Shown here: one piece after another, positions 1 through 6,575 of the stretch
Layout: every line of letters starts with the position of its first letter
Position numbering within the stretch: position 1 is the first letter of the stretch
Assembly: GCA_038318895.1 (NCBI GenBank)
Contig: JBBQCS010000094.1
Span: 1-9,151, forward strand
DNA from: UBA11222 sp030652895
GTDB lineage: Bacteria > Pseudomonadota > Alphaproteobacteria > UBA11222
Length of the DNA: 9,151 bases
Direction: 5' to 3'
Notes under the pieces: model-generated
What the model was told of the DNA's origin: nothing
Databases searched by the model: none
Seen by the model: the letters and a program-made list of their open reading frames with translations, nothing else
Program-made: the position numbers and the translations under genes

Positions 1-1079
1 CCGTTGATGAACTCCTCACAGGCGTCGTGGGCTACGGAATCGCGCATCTGCCGTGGCGGGGTTTTCATGAAATAGGCTGACGGCGCTTCCAACGGTCCGG
101 CAAGCCCGCGCTGCAGGCCCAGACGGGCGCAGCGCACCGCATCAATGACAACACCGGCGCTATTGGGCGAATCCTGCACCGACATGCGCAATTCCAGTTC
201 AATCGGCGCGCCGCCAAACCCCGTACCCTCCATGCGGATAAATGCAACCTTGTTATCGCGTTGCCAGGGCACATAATCGGACGGGCCAATATGAATATTG
301 CTCGATTCCAGGCGCTCATCCAATTGCGACTGCACTGATTCGGTTTTTGACGTCTTTTTTGACTTCAGCCGCTCCGCCGCCAGCATATTGAGAAAATCCG
401 TATTGCCGCCGGTATTCAGCTGATAGGTCCGGTCAAGCACATAACCGCGGTCACAGAACAGCCGCGTCAGCGCGCGGTGCACAATGGTTGCGCCAACCTG
501 ACTTTTAATATCGTCTCCAACGATGGGTACACCGGCGCGGACAAACTTTGCCGCCCATTCCGGATCCGAGGCAATGAAGACTGGCACGCAATTGACCATA
601 GCCACGCGAGCGTCCAGGCACGCCTGGGCATAATGGCGCACCGCCTGTTCCGAACCGACGGGCAGATAGCAAACCAGAACCTGAGCCCCCGTCCGGTCTA
701 ATATTTCCGCCACATTAACAGCAGGCGCATCTGCGGCGCGAAAGGCCTCGTCATCCGGATAACCGGCCATGTGTGGCGCGACGCCATCCAGGACAGGGCC
801 CATCTGAACGGTTACACCTGAGGCTGGCAGATCAGGCTGAAAAATCATGGTGCAATTGGGTTTGGCGAACACCGCCTCTTCCAGTGGCTTACCCACTTTG
901 CGGCGATCAATATCAAATGCCGCCACCACTTCCAGGTCCCAGGGCCGCCAGCCGCCAATATCGGGATGCATCAAGCCAGTAACCGTAGCAGGATCCTGGG
1001 CTGCGTAATAGGCAATCCCCTGAATCAAAGAGCTGGCGCAGTTTCCAACACCTGCGATTGCCACCTTGATTTTTGCCAT
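1..1079 (-). CDS. ino1: myo-inositol-1-phosphate synthase, 3' end just outside the window
   Basis: Converts D-glucose 6-phosphate to 1D-myo-inositol 3-phosphate in the cytoplasm using NAD as an internal redox cofactor; this is the first step of inositol synthesis. I translated it by hand, since it leaves the window: 359 complete codons, beginning MAKIKVAIAGVGNCASS. Residues 9-16 form the NAD-binding glycine-rich loop (AGVGNCAS). Family blocks follow: CYLPVGSEQA near 137-146, VPIVGDDIKSQVGATI at 184-199, LNTGGNTDFLNML at 221-233, SKKTSKT at 240-246, HIGPSD at 263-268, DSPNSAGVVIDAVR at 303-316 and SAYFMKTPP at 334-342. The last visible residues, CEEFIN, resemble the recalled C-terminus of the mycobacterial Ino1 (EEFIIG), so only one or two codons plus the stop should lie outside. 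The start is supported by AAAGGGG nine bases upstream. The actinobacterial-type short form (about 360 residues) fits. No inositol-using gene is visible beside it; the product could serve phosphoinositide lipids or a compatible solute. Confidence 0.93.
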   Translation of the reverse strand, partial: MAKIKVAIAGVGNCASSLIQGIAYYAAQDPATVTGLMHPDIGGWRPWDLEVVAAFDIDRRKVGKPLEEAVFAKPNCTMIFQPDLPASGVTVQMGPVLDGVAPHMAGYPDDEAFRAADAPAVNVAEILDRTGAQVLVCYLPVGSEQAVRHYAQACLDARVAMVNCVPVFIASDPEWAAKFVRAGVPIVGDDIKSQVGATIVHRALTRLFCDRGYVLDRTYQLNTGGNTDFLNMLAAERLKSKKTSKTESVQSQLDERLESSNIHIGPSDYVPWQRDNKVAFIRMEGTGFGGAPIELELRMSVQDSPNSAGVVIDAVRCARLGLQRGLAGPLEAPSAYFMKTPPRQMRDSVAHDACEEFIN

Positions 1080-1432
1080 GCCCCCCTGCCCCTTTATTTA
1101 AATGACGCTACTGTACCCCTACGGGCATGTTAAGAATTTATGACCGCACGCTTTGATTCCTAAGCGATTTTTGGAGCGAGAGCAATATACATTAAGGTCA
1201 GACCATTTGCCTTGCCCGGAAGAGATAATTGTACCAGCAAACATTGTGTTTTGGGGTGGCTTTAGCTTGAACGTCCTGCAACTGCACACGCCGGATCATA
1301 CTAGGGCTTCCGGTCTAATTCCGCGATAGACTTATAACTTCGTAAATGTCGTTTCGGTTCCAAATTTCGCAGCAAGTATCAAGCCTTCAGGCGGGCCGGC
1401 TTTTAATGCCGCGCAGCGAACCTGAAACCAGC
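1080..1432. other. 353-base intergenic gap between ino1 and znuA-like gene
   Basis: No credible gene is seen here on either strand. It should contain the ino1 promoter (minus strand), but no strong -35/-10 pair stands out; TTAACA on the minus strand (plus positions 1128-1133) is a fair -35 without a good -10. Small dyads are present: GGTC-A-GACC at 1196-1204, CCGGA/TCCGG at 1291-1295 and 1309-1313, GTCTA/TAGAC at 1313-1317 and 1327-1331, and AAGCC/GGCTT at 1381-1385 and 1398-1402. The last lies about 30-50 bases past the znuA-like stop and is followed on the plus strand by only four T, so it is a poor terminator in either direction. A small RNA cannot be excluded but is not supported. Confidence 0.5.
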
Positions 1433-2374
1433 TCACTCGGGTAGGGTTTCACTCGTGATTTCCGCCTTGCATCCGGTGAGAGACCCCGCCAGCTGCTCCA
1501 GCAGCATAAAGTACATGCCGCTACCTTCGTGCAGCTCCGCGCCAAGGGGATCCAGAATTGCAGTTTTTGCCGGCGTGCCTTCTGTCAGTGTCTGAATCAA
1601 TCGCGGCTCAAACTGCGGCTCGGCAAAAACACAGGCGACATTTGCGTCCAATATGGTCCGGCGCAATTTCCGTATTCGACCGGCGCCTGGCGGGCGTTCC
1701 GGATCAAGACTGATGATGGCGACCGGCCGCAACCCAAACCGGGCTTCGAAATATTGATAGGCGTCATGAAACACCATATAAGGCGGCGTGGGCATGGCGT
1801 CGAGACGCGCTTTGATCATATGCTTGCTGGCCAGCAACCGCACTTCCAGCGCCGCAGCATTCTTGGCGTAGATGGTCGCATTGCCCGGATCGCGAGCCTG
1901 GAGTTGCGCGGCAATTTCCCGCACCATCGCCGCCGCATTATCGGGATCAAGCCAGATATGCATATCATGCGACTTTTCATCCGTTACGGACTGCGCTTCG
2001 CGAAGTGTGTCGGCGTCACGAACCGGCAACAGTTGCACCCCCGCGCTGGTGGATAGGGCCACCTGCCCGGCTGATGGCGCCAGGGCCGTCAGTGGGCGAA
2101 TCAGAAACGTTTCAAGCTGTGGTCCAACCCAGAAGATTAGATCTGCCTGCGTCAGGGCTTTAGCCTGAGAGGGACGAAGGGCGTAATCATGTTCGGACGC
2201 CGTACCATCAACCAGCAGTTCTGGCTCGCCTATGCCCGTCATAACCCCGGCAACCAGGGAATGGACCGGTTTGATACTTGCGACAACGGCAGGACCACCC
2301 GCTATCGCCTGACCGGCCTGCAGCGCAATGAATAAAGTTCCAGCAAATCCGATGATGCACGGGATTATTTTCAC
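1433..2374 (-). CDS. znuA: ZnuA-like periplasmic zinc-binding protein (ABC transporter substrate-binding, cluster 9)
   Basis: Likely captures Zn2+ in the periplasm and delivers it to a ZnuBC-type ABC importer. The 313-residue product starts with a Sec signal peptide (K2, hydrophobic core 6-20, probable cleavage after AIA at 23-25). The expected metal ligands are visible: H62 in ASEHDYALRPS, H139 in DMHIWLDP, H203 in VFHDAYQYFE, and an acidic residue in ILDPLGAEL (D275); E61 precedes H62 as in E. coli ZnuA. C248 and C302 sit where the E. coli protein has a disulfide. The His-rich loop typical of ZnuA is reduced to SHDMH at 135-139. The start is GTG at 2372-2374, chosen because GAGGTGA lies seven bases upstream and the signal peptide begins there. 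No ATPase or permease gene adjoins it. I see no clear Zur operator. Manganese-binding homologues are possible, but three histidines favour zinc. Confidence 0.88.
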   Translation of the reverse strand: MKIIPCIIGFAGTLFIALQAGQAIAGGPAVVASIKPVHSLVAGVMTGIGEPELLVDGTASEHDYALRPSQAKALTQADLIFWVGPQLETFLIRPLTALAPSAGQVALSTSAGVQLLPVRDADTLREAQSVTDEKSHDMHIWLDPDNAAAMVREIAAQLQARDPGNATIYAKNAAALEVRLLASKHMIKARLDAMPTPPYMVFHDAYQYFEARFGLRPVAIISLDPERPPGAGRIRKLRRTILDANVACVFAEPQFEPRLIQTLTEGTPAKTAILDPLGAELHEGSGMYFMLLEQLAGSLTGCKAEITSETLPE

Positions 2375-2535
2375 GATAAAATCACCTCACCTCTTGAAGG
2401 CCAAAATTTCGCCTTATTCGGACCTTTAACCTATTTTACTGACGATTTGTACATCACACCCCAGATAGGCTATTTCTGACGCAGTCTGATTCGCTTGGGA
2501 ACCCTCGTACAATTTGCCTGGATAAGGAGGATACA
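2375..2535. promoter_or_regulatory. divergent promoter region of znuA-like and lipoprotein genes
   Basis: This 161-base spacer separates two genes transcribed away from each other, so it must carry both start regions unless they are transcribed from afar. It is more AT-rich than the coding sequence around it. No confident -35/-10 pair was found for either gene. I looked for the palindromic GTTATA-type Zur box of alphaproteobacteria and did not find one. The short dyad TGTACA (within GATTTGTACATC, about 2442-2453) is the only tight symmetry noticed and has no assigned meaning. Confidence 0.5.
2524..2530 (+). promoter_or_regulatory. strong Shine-Dalgarno site of the glycine-zipper lipoprotein gene
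   Basis: AAGGAGG is a full anti-16S match, five bases before the ATG at 2536. It is the best ribosome binding site in the window and suggests high translation, as usual for abundant envelope lipoproteins. Confidence 0.85.
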
Positions 2536-3042
2536 ATGTCAAACTCCAACATACGCTTTGCGATGATCATCCCGCTTAGTCTGGCGGTCGCCGCCTGCGG
2601 CTCCAATCCGAAGGAGCGCGGACTGAGCGGTGGCGCCATCGGCGCGGGCACCGGAGCAGTGATTGGCGCCGTGACGGGAATGACCGTCTTGCAGGGAGTG
2701 GCGATCGGCGCAGGCGTTGGCGCGGTAGTCGGTGCCGTGACGGACCGCAATCAGATCAATCTCGGCTCACTCAATTCCGGTTCCAGTTCTGGGCATGCCA
2801 GTTCCACACCGCAAAGATCTCCGGTAAATGCCGTGCCCGCCTCATATAGCCCGGGTTCCCCGATGGTTAAAGATGTGCAGGCGGCGCTTGGCCAGGCCGG
2901 TTATAATCCGGGCCCGGCCGACGGAATTATCGGCCCGCGCACGAGAGACGCTATCACCGCCTATCAGCGCGACAACGACCTGAGCGCGGATGGCATGCCC
3001 AGCACATCACTGCTTAATCATCTGCGCAGCCGCAAGACCTAA
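2536..3042 (+). CDS. outer-envelope lipoprotein: glycine zipper plus peptidoglycan-binding domain
   Basis: Predicted lipoprotein of 168 residues that probably sits in the outer membrane and touches the cell wall. The signal peptide ends in a lipobox, VAAC, with the lipidated cysteine at C21; the following G-S does not match the Lol-avoidance aspartate, so outer-membrane sorting is expected. Residues 32-69 are two glycine-zipper stretches (GGAIGAGTGAVIGAV and GVAIGAGVGAVVGAV), which pack into or against the membrane. A Ser/Pro-rich linker follows at 78-108, then a PG_binding_1-type three-helix domain at about 110-164 (VKDVQAALGQAGYNPGPADG, then GPRTRDAITAYQ). No enzymatic domain is present. 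The start is fixed by a strong ribosome binding site. Its neighbours give no functional clue. The family is known as wall-associated lipoproteins; the exact role here is not known. Confidence 0.85.
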   Translation: MSNSNIRFAMIIPLSLAVAACGSNPKERGLSGGAIGAGTGAVIGAVTGMTVLQGVAIGAGVGAVVGAVTDRNQINLGSLNSGSSSGHASSTPQRSPVNAVPASYSPGSPMVKDVQAALGQAGYNPGPADGIIGPRTRDAITAYQRDNDLSADGMPSTSLLNHLRSRKT

Positions 3043-3656
3043 GGCCCGCATTCGCGATCAATCGGAATATGGCCGGGTACGCACTGTACCCGCGCCAGCC
3101 AGGCCCGCAAATTGGCATACGGGGCCAGATCAAAACCGCCATCGCCCGCCACATGGGTGTACGCATAAAGTGCGATGTCGGCGATGCTATAGCGTTCATC
3201 CACAAGAAATTGCCGCTTTTCCATATGGTCATCCATCAGCTTCAGCGCGGCATGGCCTTTCTCCAGCAGTTCCGAAACGCGGGCTTCCTGAATGGCCGTC
3301 AGCGACTCCAGATACTGCCGCCAGAAACGCAGCACCGCGATATAGGGCTCATGGCTGTACTGTTCAAAGAACAGCCATTGGTTAACCTCCGCACGAGCGA
3401 ATTTGTGGGTAGGCAGATATAGCGTCCCTTCCGCAAAATACAGCAGGATCGCGTTGGATTCCGCCAATGTGCGGCCATCATCAAATACGACCGCCGGAAT
3501 ACGGCCATTGGGATTGACGCGAAGATATTCGGGCAGGCGCGTTTCCCCATTGGTAACGCTTTTATCCACCCGTCTGAAGGGTATGCCTAAATGCGTTAAC
3601 AGTAACCGGACTTTATAGCCGTTACCGGAGCCCAAATTGTCATATAGCGTGAGCAT
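3039..3656 (-). CDS. glutathione S-transferase family protein
   Basis: Cytosolic GST-fold protein of 205 residues, a normal length; it likely conjugates or reduces substrates with glutathione, but the substrate is unknown. The N-terminal thioredoxin-like domain covers about 1-77: a beta-strand start MLTLYDN, a candidate catalytic serine S10 in NLGSGNGYKVRL, the cis-proline P54 in NPNGRIPAV, and the glutathione gamma-glutamyl contact E66-S67 in LAESNAIL. The all-helical C-terminal domain runs about 88-195 and keeps the N-capping box S157-x-x-D160 in YSIADIALYAY. The start is supported by GGAG eight bases upstream; a nearby ATG at 3658-3660 is out of frame. It is convergent with the lipoprotein gene and shares stop-codon bases with it. 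Upstream it diverges from the unknown exported protein. The GST class cannot be assigned by eye. Confidence 0.9.
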   Translation of the reverse strand: MLTLYDNLGSGNGYKVRLLLTHLGIPFRRVDKSVTNGETRLPEYLRVNPNGRIPAVVFDDGRTLAESNAILLYFAEGTLYLPTHKFARAEVNQWLFFEQYSHEPYIAVLRFWRQYLESLTAIQEARVSELLEKGHAALKLMDDHMEKRQFLVDERYSIADIALYAYTHVAGDGGFDLAPYANLRAWLARVQCVPGHIPIDRECGP

Positions 3657-3690
3657 GCATCTTTCTCCATATGGATCATCCTGCGCGACG

Positions 3691-3718
3691 TCTATAGAGC
3701 ACCACCCCAGTAAAACAA
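3691..3718 (-). promoter_or_regulatory. candidate promoter of the glutathione S-transferase gene
   Basis: On the minus strand, TTGTTT (plus 3713-3718) and TATAGA (plus 3691-3696) are separated by 16 bases and lie 35-62 bases upstream of the ATG. They match the sigma70 consensus at 3 and 4 of 6 positions. The surrounding 3657-3779 spacer is AT-rich and must also serve the divergent gene at 3780, for which no convincing pair was found. Confidence 0.3.
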
Positions 3719-3779
3719 TTATTCGATATATTAAAAGTTACAATTACTTAAGGAATATCCGCTACTCAATATACCCGAG

Positions 3780-4535
3780 ATGACAGCTATGCGGATTTTA
3801 AACAGCGCAATAATGGCCTCACGCACGACGTTGTGGTTGGCCATGTCACTAACGTGGTCAACTGCCCAGGCTTCATTCATAGGCTATGACGCAGAAAATG
3901 ATCTGATGACCCGCGACGTTTCTATTTTTCCAAAAGCGAAAAATGCCGCCACTGCAATTGCAAAAGAAACGTCTCTTGCGCCTCTGAATACCACCCCAAC
4001 CCGGACGCCAGCGCAAATCAACGAATTGTCTTACGGGTACAGTGACGGGAATTTGGCTGAAGTTAACGTTGAAACAGATTCCAGTGTCCCCAACATCACA
4101 TACAAATCGTCAGTAGGTGGACCTGCCAACCCAGATGACGCCAACGGCATAAATTTGCGCTATATGGGCGCTCCAGACATGGTTAATATCACCCTAAGAA
4201 GGGATGGCAACGATATTGACAAAATTCAAAATATAGACGCCGTAAATTCTTTTATATTATCACATAAAGCATTCGATGATTCATCCTACACGAGCTCCGT
4301 GGGCGGCATATTCGCAGGCGCTCCCAATTTACCAGATAATAAATTCACCAATTACTCTAATTTACCCCAGAATAGGCAACCACATTCTGCTGCGCAAACA
4401 GACAGCTTTGTGCTATGGGTGCTATATAAACTCGTCGCTTTTGGGGTTTCTGAAGTAATCGTTACAGTTGTCGTTGCGGCCTTCAGTTTTGGCGCCATTA
4501 TGAGATTGTTCGAAAAAACGCCTAACGGCAACTAA
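3780..4535 (+). CDS. unknown exported protein with C-terminal membrane anchor
   Basis: I do not recognise this 251-residue protein. Residues 1-32 look like a Sec signal peptide (R5, R15, hydrophobic 17-25, possible cleavage after AQA at 30-32). About 33-207 is a polar region rich in Asn, Asp, Ser and Thr, with no cysteine anywhere in the protein. It contains a repeated motif, Y-K/T-SSVGG, at 108-114 and 170-176; GAPD and GAPN occur at 130-133 and 180-183. A hydrophobic segment at about 209-240 would anchor it in the inner membrane with a short tail MRLFEKTPNGN. The tail lacks a PEP motif or arginine cluster, so it is not an obvious exosortase substrate. No ribosome binding site precedes the ATG at 3780 or the in-frame ATG at 3789, so the start is uncertain. 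Base composition is clearly more AT-rich than in the flanking genes, suggesting transfer or fast divergence. The stop is 13 bases before prfC. Confidence 0.7.
   Translation: MTAMRILNSAIMASRTTLWLAMSLTWSTAQASFIGYDAENDLMTRDVSIFPKAKNAATAIAKETSLAPLNTTPTRTPAQINELSYGYSDGNLAEVNVETDSSVPNITYKSSVGGPANPDDANGINLRYMGAPDMVNITLRRDGNDIDKIQNIDAVNSFILSHKAFDDSSYTSSVGGIFAGAPNLPDNKFTNYSNLPQNRQPHSAAQTDSFVLWVLYKLVAFGVSEVIVTVVVAAFSFGAIMRLFEKTPNGN
4101..4307 (+). repeat. two copies of a Y-K/T-SSVGG peptide motif in the unknown exported protein
   Basis: Copy one is encoded at 4101-4121 (YKSSVGG) and copy two at 4287-4307 (YTSSVGG), 186 bases apart. The codons for the shared residues differ (for example TCG TCA against AGC TCC), so this is a conserved peptide motif rather than a recent DNA duplication. 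Both copies lead toward a GAP-D/N sequence, at different distances. Confidence 0.45.
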
Positions 4536-4548
4536 AGCCTTCAAACAT

Positions 4549-6132
4549 ATGAATAACTATCTGGACGCCGTCGCCAATCGGCGGACCTTTGCGATCATCG
4601 CCCATCCGGACGCGGGTAAAACCACGCTCACCGAAAAGCTTTTGCTGTTCGGCGGCGCCATTCAGCAGGCGGGTGCGGTGAAAGCCAAAGGCGAGCGGCG
4701 GCGCGCGCGTTCCGACTGGATGAAAGTCGAACAGGAACGCGGCATTTCCGTCGCCTCTTCGGTGATGACATTTGACTATGAGGGCCGCACCTTCAATCTG
4801 CTGGACACCCCGGGCCACGAGGATTTTTCGGAGGACACCTACCGTACGCTTTCCGCCGTCGACAGCGCAGTGATGGTGCTGGACGCCGCCAAAGGTATTG
4901 AAACCCAGACCCGAAAACTTTTCGAGGTGTGCCGCTTGCGCGATGTGCCGATCATCACTTTCATCAACAAGCTGGACCGAGAGGGGCGTGAGCCGTTTGA
5001 TCTGCTGGATGAGGTGGAGCAGGGCCTGGCGTTGAGCGTTACGCCGGCCAGTTGGCCGATTGGCATGGGACGGGATTTTCTGGGCTGTTATGATCTACTG
5101 AATGACCGGCTATTGTTGATAGGCCGCGGCGCAACTGACATGGGCGAGGCATGTAGTGGCATCGATGATCCGCGTCTGGACGAACTGCTGCCCGCCGCTG
5201 CGGTCACTAAATTGCGCGAAGATATTGCCATGGTGCGCGGCCTGTGCCCGCCGTTCGACGCACGGGCGTTTCTGGAAGGGCACCTGACGCCGGTGTTTTT
5301 TGGTAGCGCAGTGAATAATTTCGGTGTGCGGGAATTACTGCATGGGCTGGCCGCATATGCGCCGCCGCCACGCGAACGCCCGGCGCAGGAGCGCATGGTG
5401 CAGCCATCCGAGGCGCCGGTTACCGGCTTTGTGTTCAAGATCCAGGCGAACATGGACCCCAAACACCGCGACCGGATTGCTTTCGTACGGCTATGTTCGG
5501 GGCACTTCAAACGCGGCGCCAAGCTGAAACATCCACGCTCCGGCAAGATTATAAATGTGCACAATCCGGTACTGTTTCTGGCCCAGGAACGTGAACTGGC
5601 CGAAGAAGCGGTGGCCGGCGATATTATTGGTATTCCCAATCATGGTCAGTTGCGTATCGGAGACGCCCTGACCGAGGGTGAGGTGCTAAATTTCACGGGC
5701 ATTCCAAGCTTTGCACCTGAAATTCTGCGCCGGGTACGATCCGATGACCCGATGAAAGCCAAGCATCTGAGCCGCGCCCTGATACAACTGGCCGAAGAAG
5801 GGGCGGGCAGTGTTTTCAAGCCGCTCCTGGGCGCGGACTGGATCGTTGGGGTCGTCGGTGTGCTGCAATTTGATGTCTTGGCGGATCGCATTCGAACAGA
5901 GTACACTATACCCGTACGCTTCGAGGATGCGCCCATTCATACCGCGCGGTGGGTTGAAGCCGACGATGCGCTAAAGCTGAAGAAGTTTATTGAAGACAAC
6001 CGGGCCGCCATGGCCGAAGATCATGATGGCAGCCCGGTTTTTCTGGCTCGAAATGCCTGGCATCTTGAACGGGCGGCGGATGACTGGCCTGATATACGCT
6101 TTTTGACGACGCGGGAACAAACACCAGGTTGA
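4549..6132 (+). CDS. prfC: peptide chain release factor 3 (RF3)
   Basis: Translational GTPase that removes RF1 or RF2 from the ribosome after peptide release. The 527-residue length is close to that of E. coli RF3. GTPase motifs are intact: G1 AHPDAGKTT at 18-26, G2 region QERGISVASS at 62-71 with T/S switch residue S67, G3 DTPGH at 86-90, G4 NKLD at 140-143, G5 GSA at 252-254. H90 is the catalytic histidine. The RF3-specific stretch KGERRRARSDWMKVEQERGI (48-66 region) precedes G2 and separates it from EF-G. Domain II begins near 290 (PVTGFVFKIQANMD), and domain III carries VVGVLQFDVLADR. No Shine-Dalgarno site precedes the ATG, and the preceding gene ends 13 bases upstream, so expression may use translational coupling. 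A weak promoter candidate, TTGCGG and CATTAT 16 bases apart at 4474-4501, lies inside that gene. It is first in a close-spaced set with the DksA-like gene, nadE and the lactonase. Confidence 0.96.
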   Translation: MNNYLDAVANRRTFAIIAHPDAGKTTLTEKLLLFGGAIQQAGAVKAKGERRRARSDWMKVEQERGISVASSVMTFDYEGRTFNLLDTPGHEDFSEDTYRTLSAVDSAVMVLDAAKGIETQTRKLFEVCRLRDVPIITFINKLDREGREPFDLLDEVEQGLALSVTPASWPIGMGRDFLGCYDLLNDRLLLIGRGATDMGEACSGIDDPRLDELLPAAAVTKLREDIAMVRGLCPPFDARAFLEGHLTPVFFGSAVNNFGVRELLHGLAAYAPPPRERPAQERMVQPSEAPVTGFVFKIQANMDPKHRDRIAFVRLCSGHFKRGAKLKHPRSGKIINVHNPVLFLAQERELAEEAVAGDIIGIPNHGQLRIGDALTEGEVLNFTGIPSFAPEILRRVRSDDPMKAKHLSRALIQLAEEGAGSVFKPLLGADWIVGVVGVLQFDVLADRIRTEYTIPVRFEDAPIHTARWVEADDALKLKKFIEDNRAAMAEDHDGSPVFLARNAWHLERAADDWPDIRFLTTREQTPG

Positions 6133-6140
6133 TATAGGCG

Positions 6141-6491
6141 ATGAGCAAAAAAAAATCCGATACAGTCAGTATGGAACAATGGAAGACGCGGCTGCTGGCC
6201 ATGCGCGCCGATGTCGAGGCGTTGCTTGCGGGCCACGAGGAACCGCGCGCCCAGCCTGAAAGCGATCAGGAGGTTGGCGATCGTTCCGCGCGCGCCGAAG
6301 CGGTGCTGGATCATGAAATGGCGGCTGAAACCACGCGCCGCCGCCACACGGAATTGCACCGTATTGATGCGGCGCTAAAGCGTCTGGAAGATGGGGCGTT
6401 CGGTGATTGCGTCACCTGCGATCAGCCGGTCAGCCCGGAGCGACTCAATCTCGACCCCGCCACGCCGTTTTGTATCCATCACGCGAAATAA
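6141..6491 (+). CDS. small DksA/TraR-type zinc-finger protein with altered zinc and tip residues
   Basis: This 116-residue protein likely binds RNA polymerase through the secondary channel, as DksA does with ppGpp, or is a relative with another job. Predicted helices at about 11-32 and 49-84 would form the coiled coil, with the tip between them. The C-terminal zinc module is C90-x2-C93-x17-C111-x2-H114: spacing matches DksA, but the fourth cysteine is replaced by histidine, which can still bind zinc. At the tip, the DksA motif D-x-x-D-x-A appears as E44-x-x-D47-x-S49. The protein is shorter than E. coli DksA (151) and ends just after the finger, so the C-terminal helix is missing. It starts eight bases after the prfC stop with no clear ribosome binding site (AGG is only two bases from the ATG), so coupling to prfC is likely. 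Codons 3-5 are a run of nine A. It is probably a paralogue rather than the main DksA. Confidence 0.85.
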   Translation: MSKKKSDTVSMEQWKTRLLAMRADVEALLAGHEEPRAQPESDQEVGDRSARAEAVLDHEMAAETTRRRHTELHRIDAALKRLEDGAFGDCVTCDQPVSPERLNLDPATPFCIHHAK

Positions 6492-6524
6492 AGGCGGCCT
6501 CAATTTCTCCTTTTGATCCAGTTG

Positions 6525-6565
6525 AGCGCCGACAAAAAGGGCGCTATTACGGTACTCAGCCGTAA
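6525..6565 (+). promoter_or_regulatory. two adjacent inverted repeats in the nadE leader
   Basis: The first is AGCGCC (6525-6530) and GGCGCT (6540-6545) around a nine-base loop; the second is TTACGG (6547-6552) and CCGTAA (6560-6565) around a seven-base loop. Both stems are perfect six-base pairs and they are one base apart. The second ends inside the AAAGGG ribosome binding site. Neither is followed by a T run, so they are not terminators. They could be RNA hairpins controlling nadE translation, or the second could be a dimeric operator. I recognise no known NAD riboswitch or NrtR box. Confidence 0.45.
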
Positions 6566-6569
6566 AGGG
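6564..6569 (+). promoter_or_regulatory. nadE ribosome binding site
   Basis: AAAGGG lies six bases before the ATG at 6576 and decides the start. A longer reading from TTG at 6513 would add 21 residues unlike the family and would run through the inverted repeats. Confidence 0.65.
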
Positions 6570-6575
6570 TACCCA

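Noticed and set aside
1381..1404. Possible terminator AAGCC/GGCTT followed by T on the plus strand
   Set aside because: Five-base stem, twelve-base loop and only four T; no plus-strand gene ends here and the minus-strand side has no T run.
1529..2056. 175-codon plus-strand open frame opposite the znuA-like gene
   Set aside because: The minus strand carries all zinc-ligand motifs; the plus frame has no family resemblance.
2375..2535. Zur operator between the znuA-like and lipoprotein genes
   Set aside because: No palindrome resembling the alphaproteobacterial GTTATA-type Zur box was found by eye.
4390..4535. C-terminal exosortase (PEP-CTERM-like) sorting signal in the unknown exported protein
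   Set aside because: There is a membrane helix, but no PEP motif before it and no arginine-rich cluster after it.
6513..6575. TTG start extending NadE by 21 residues
   Set aside because: The added residues are not like the family, there is no ribosome binding site before the TTG, and the ATG at 6576 has one.
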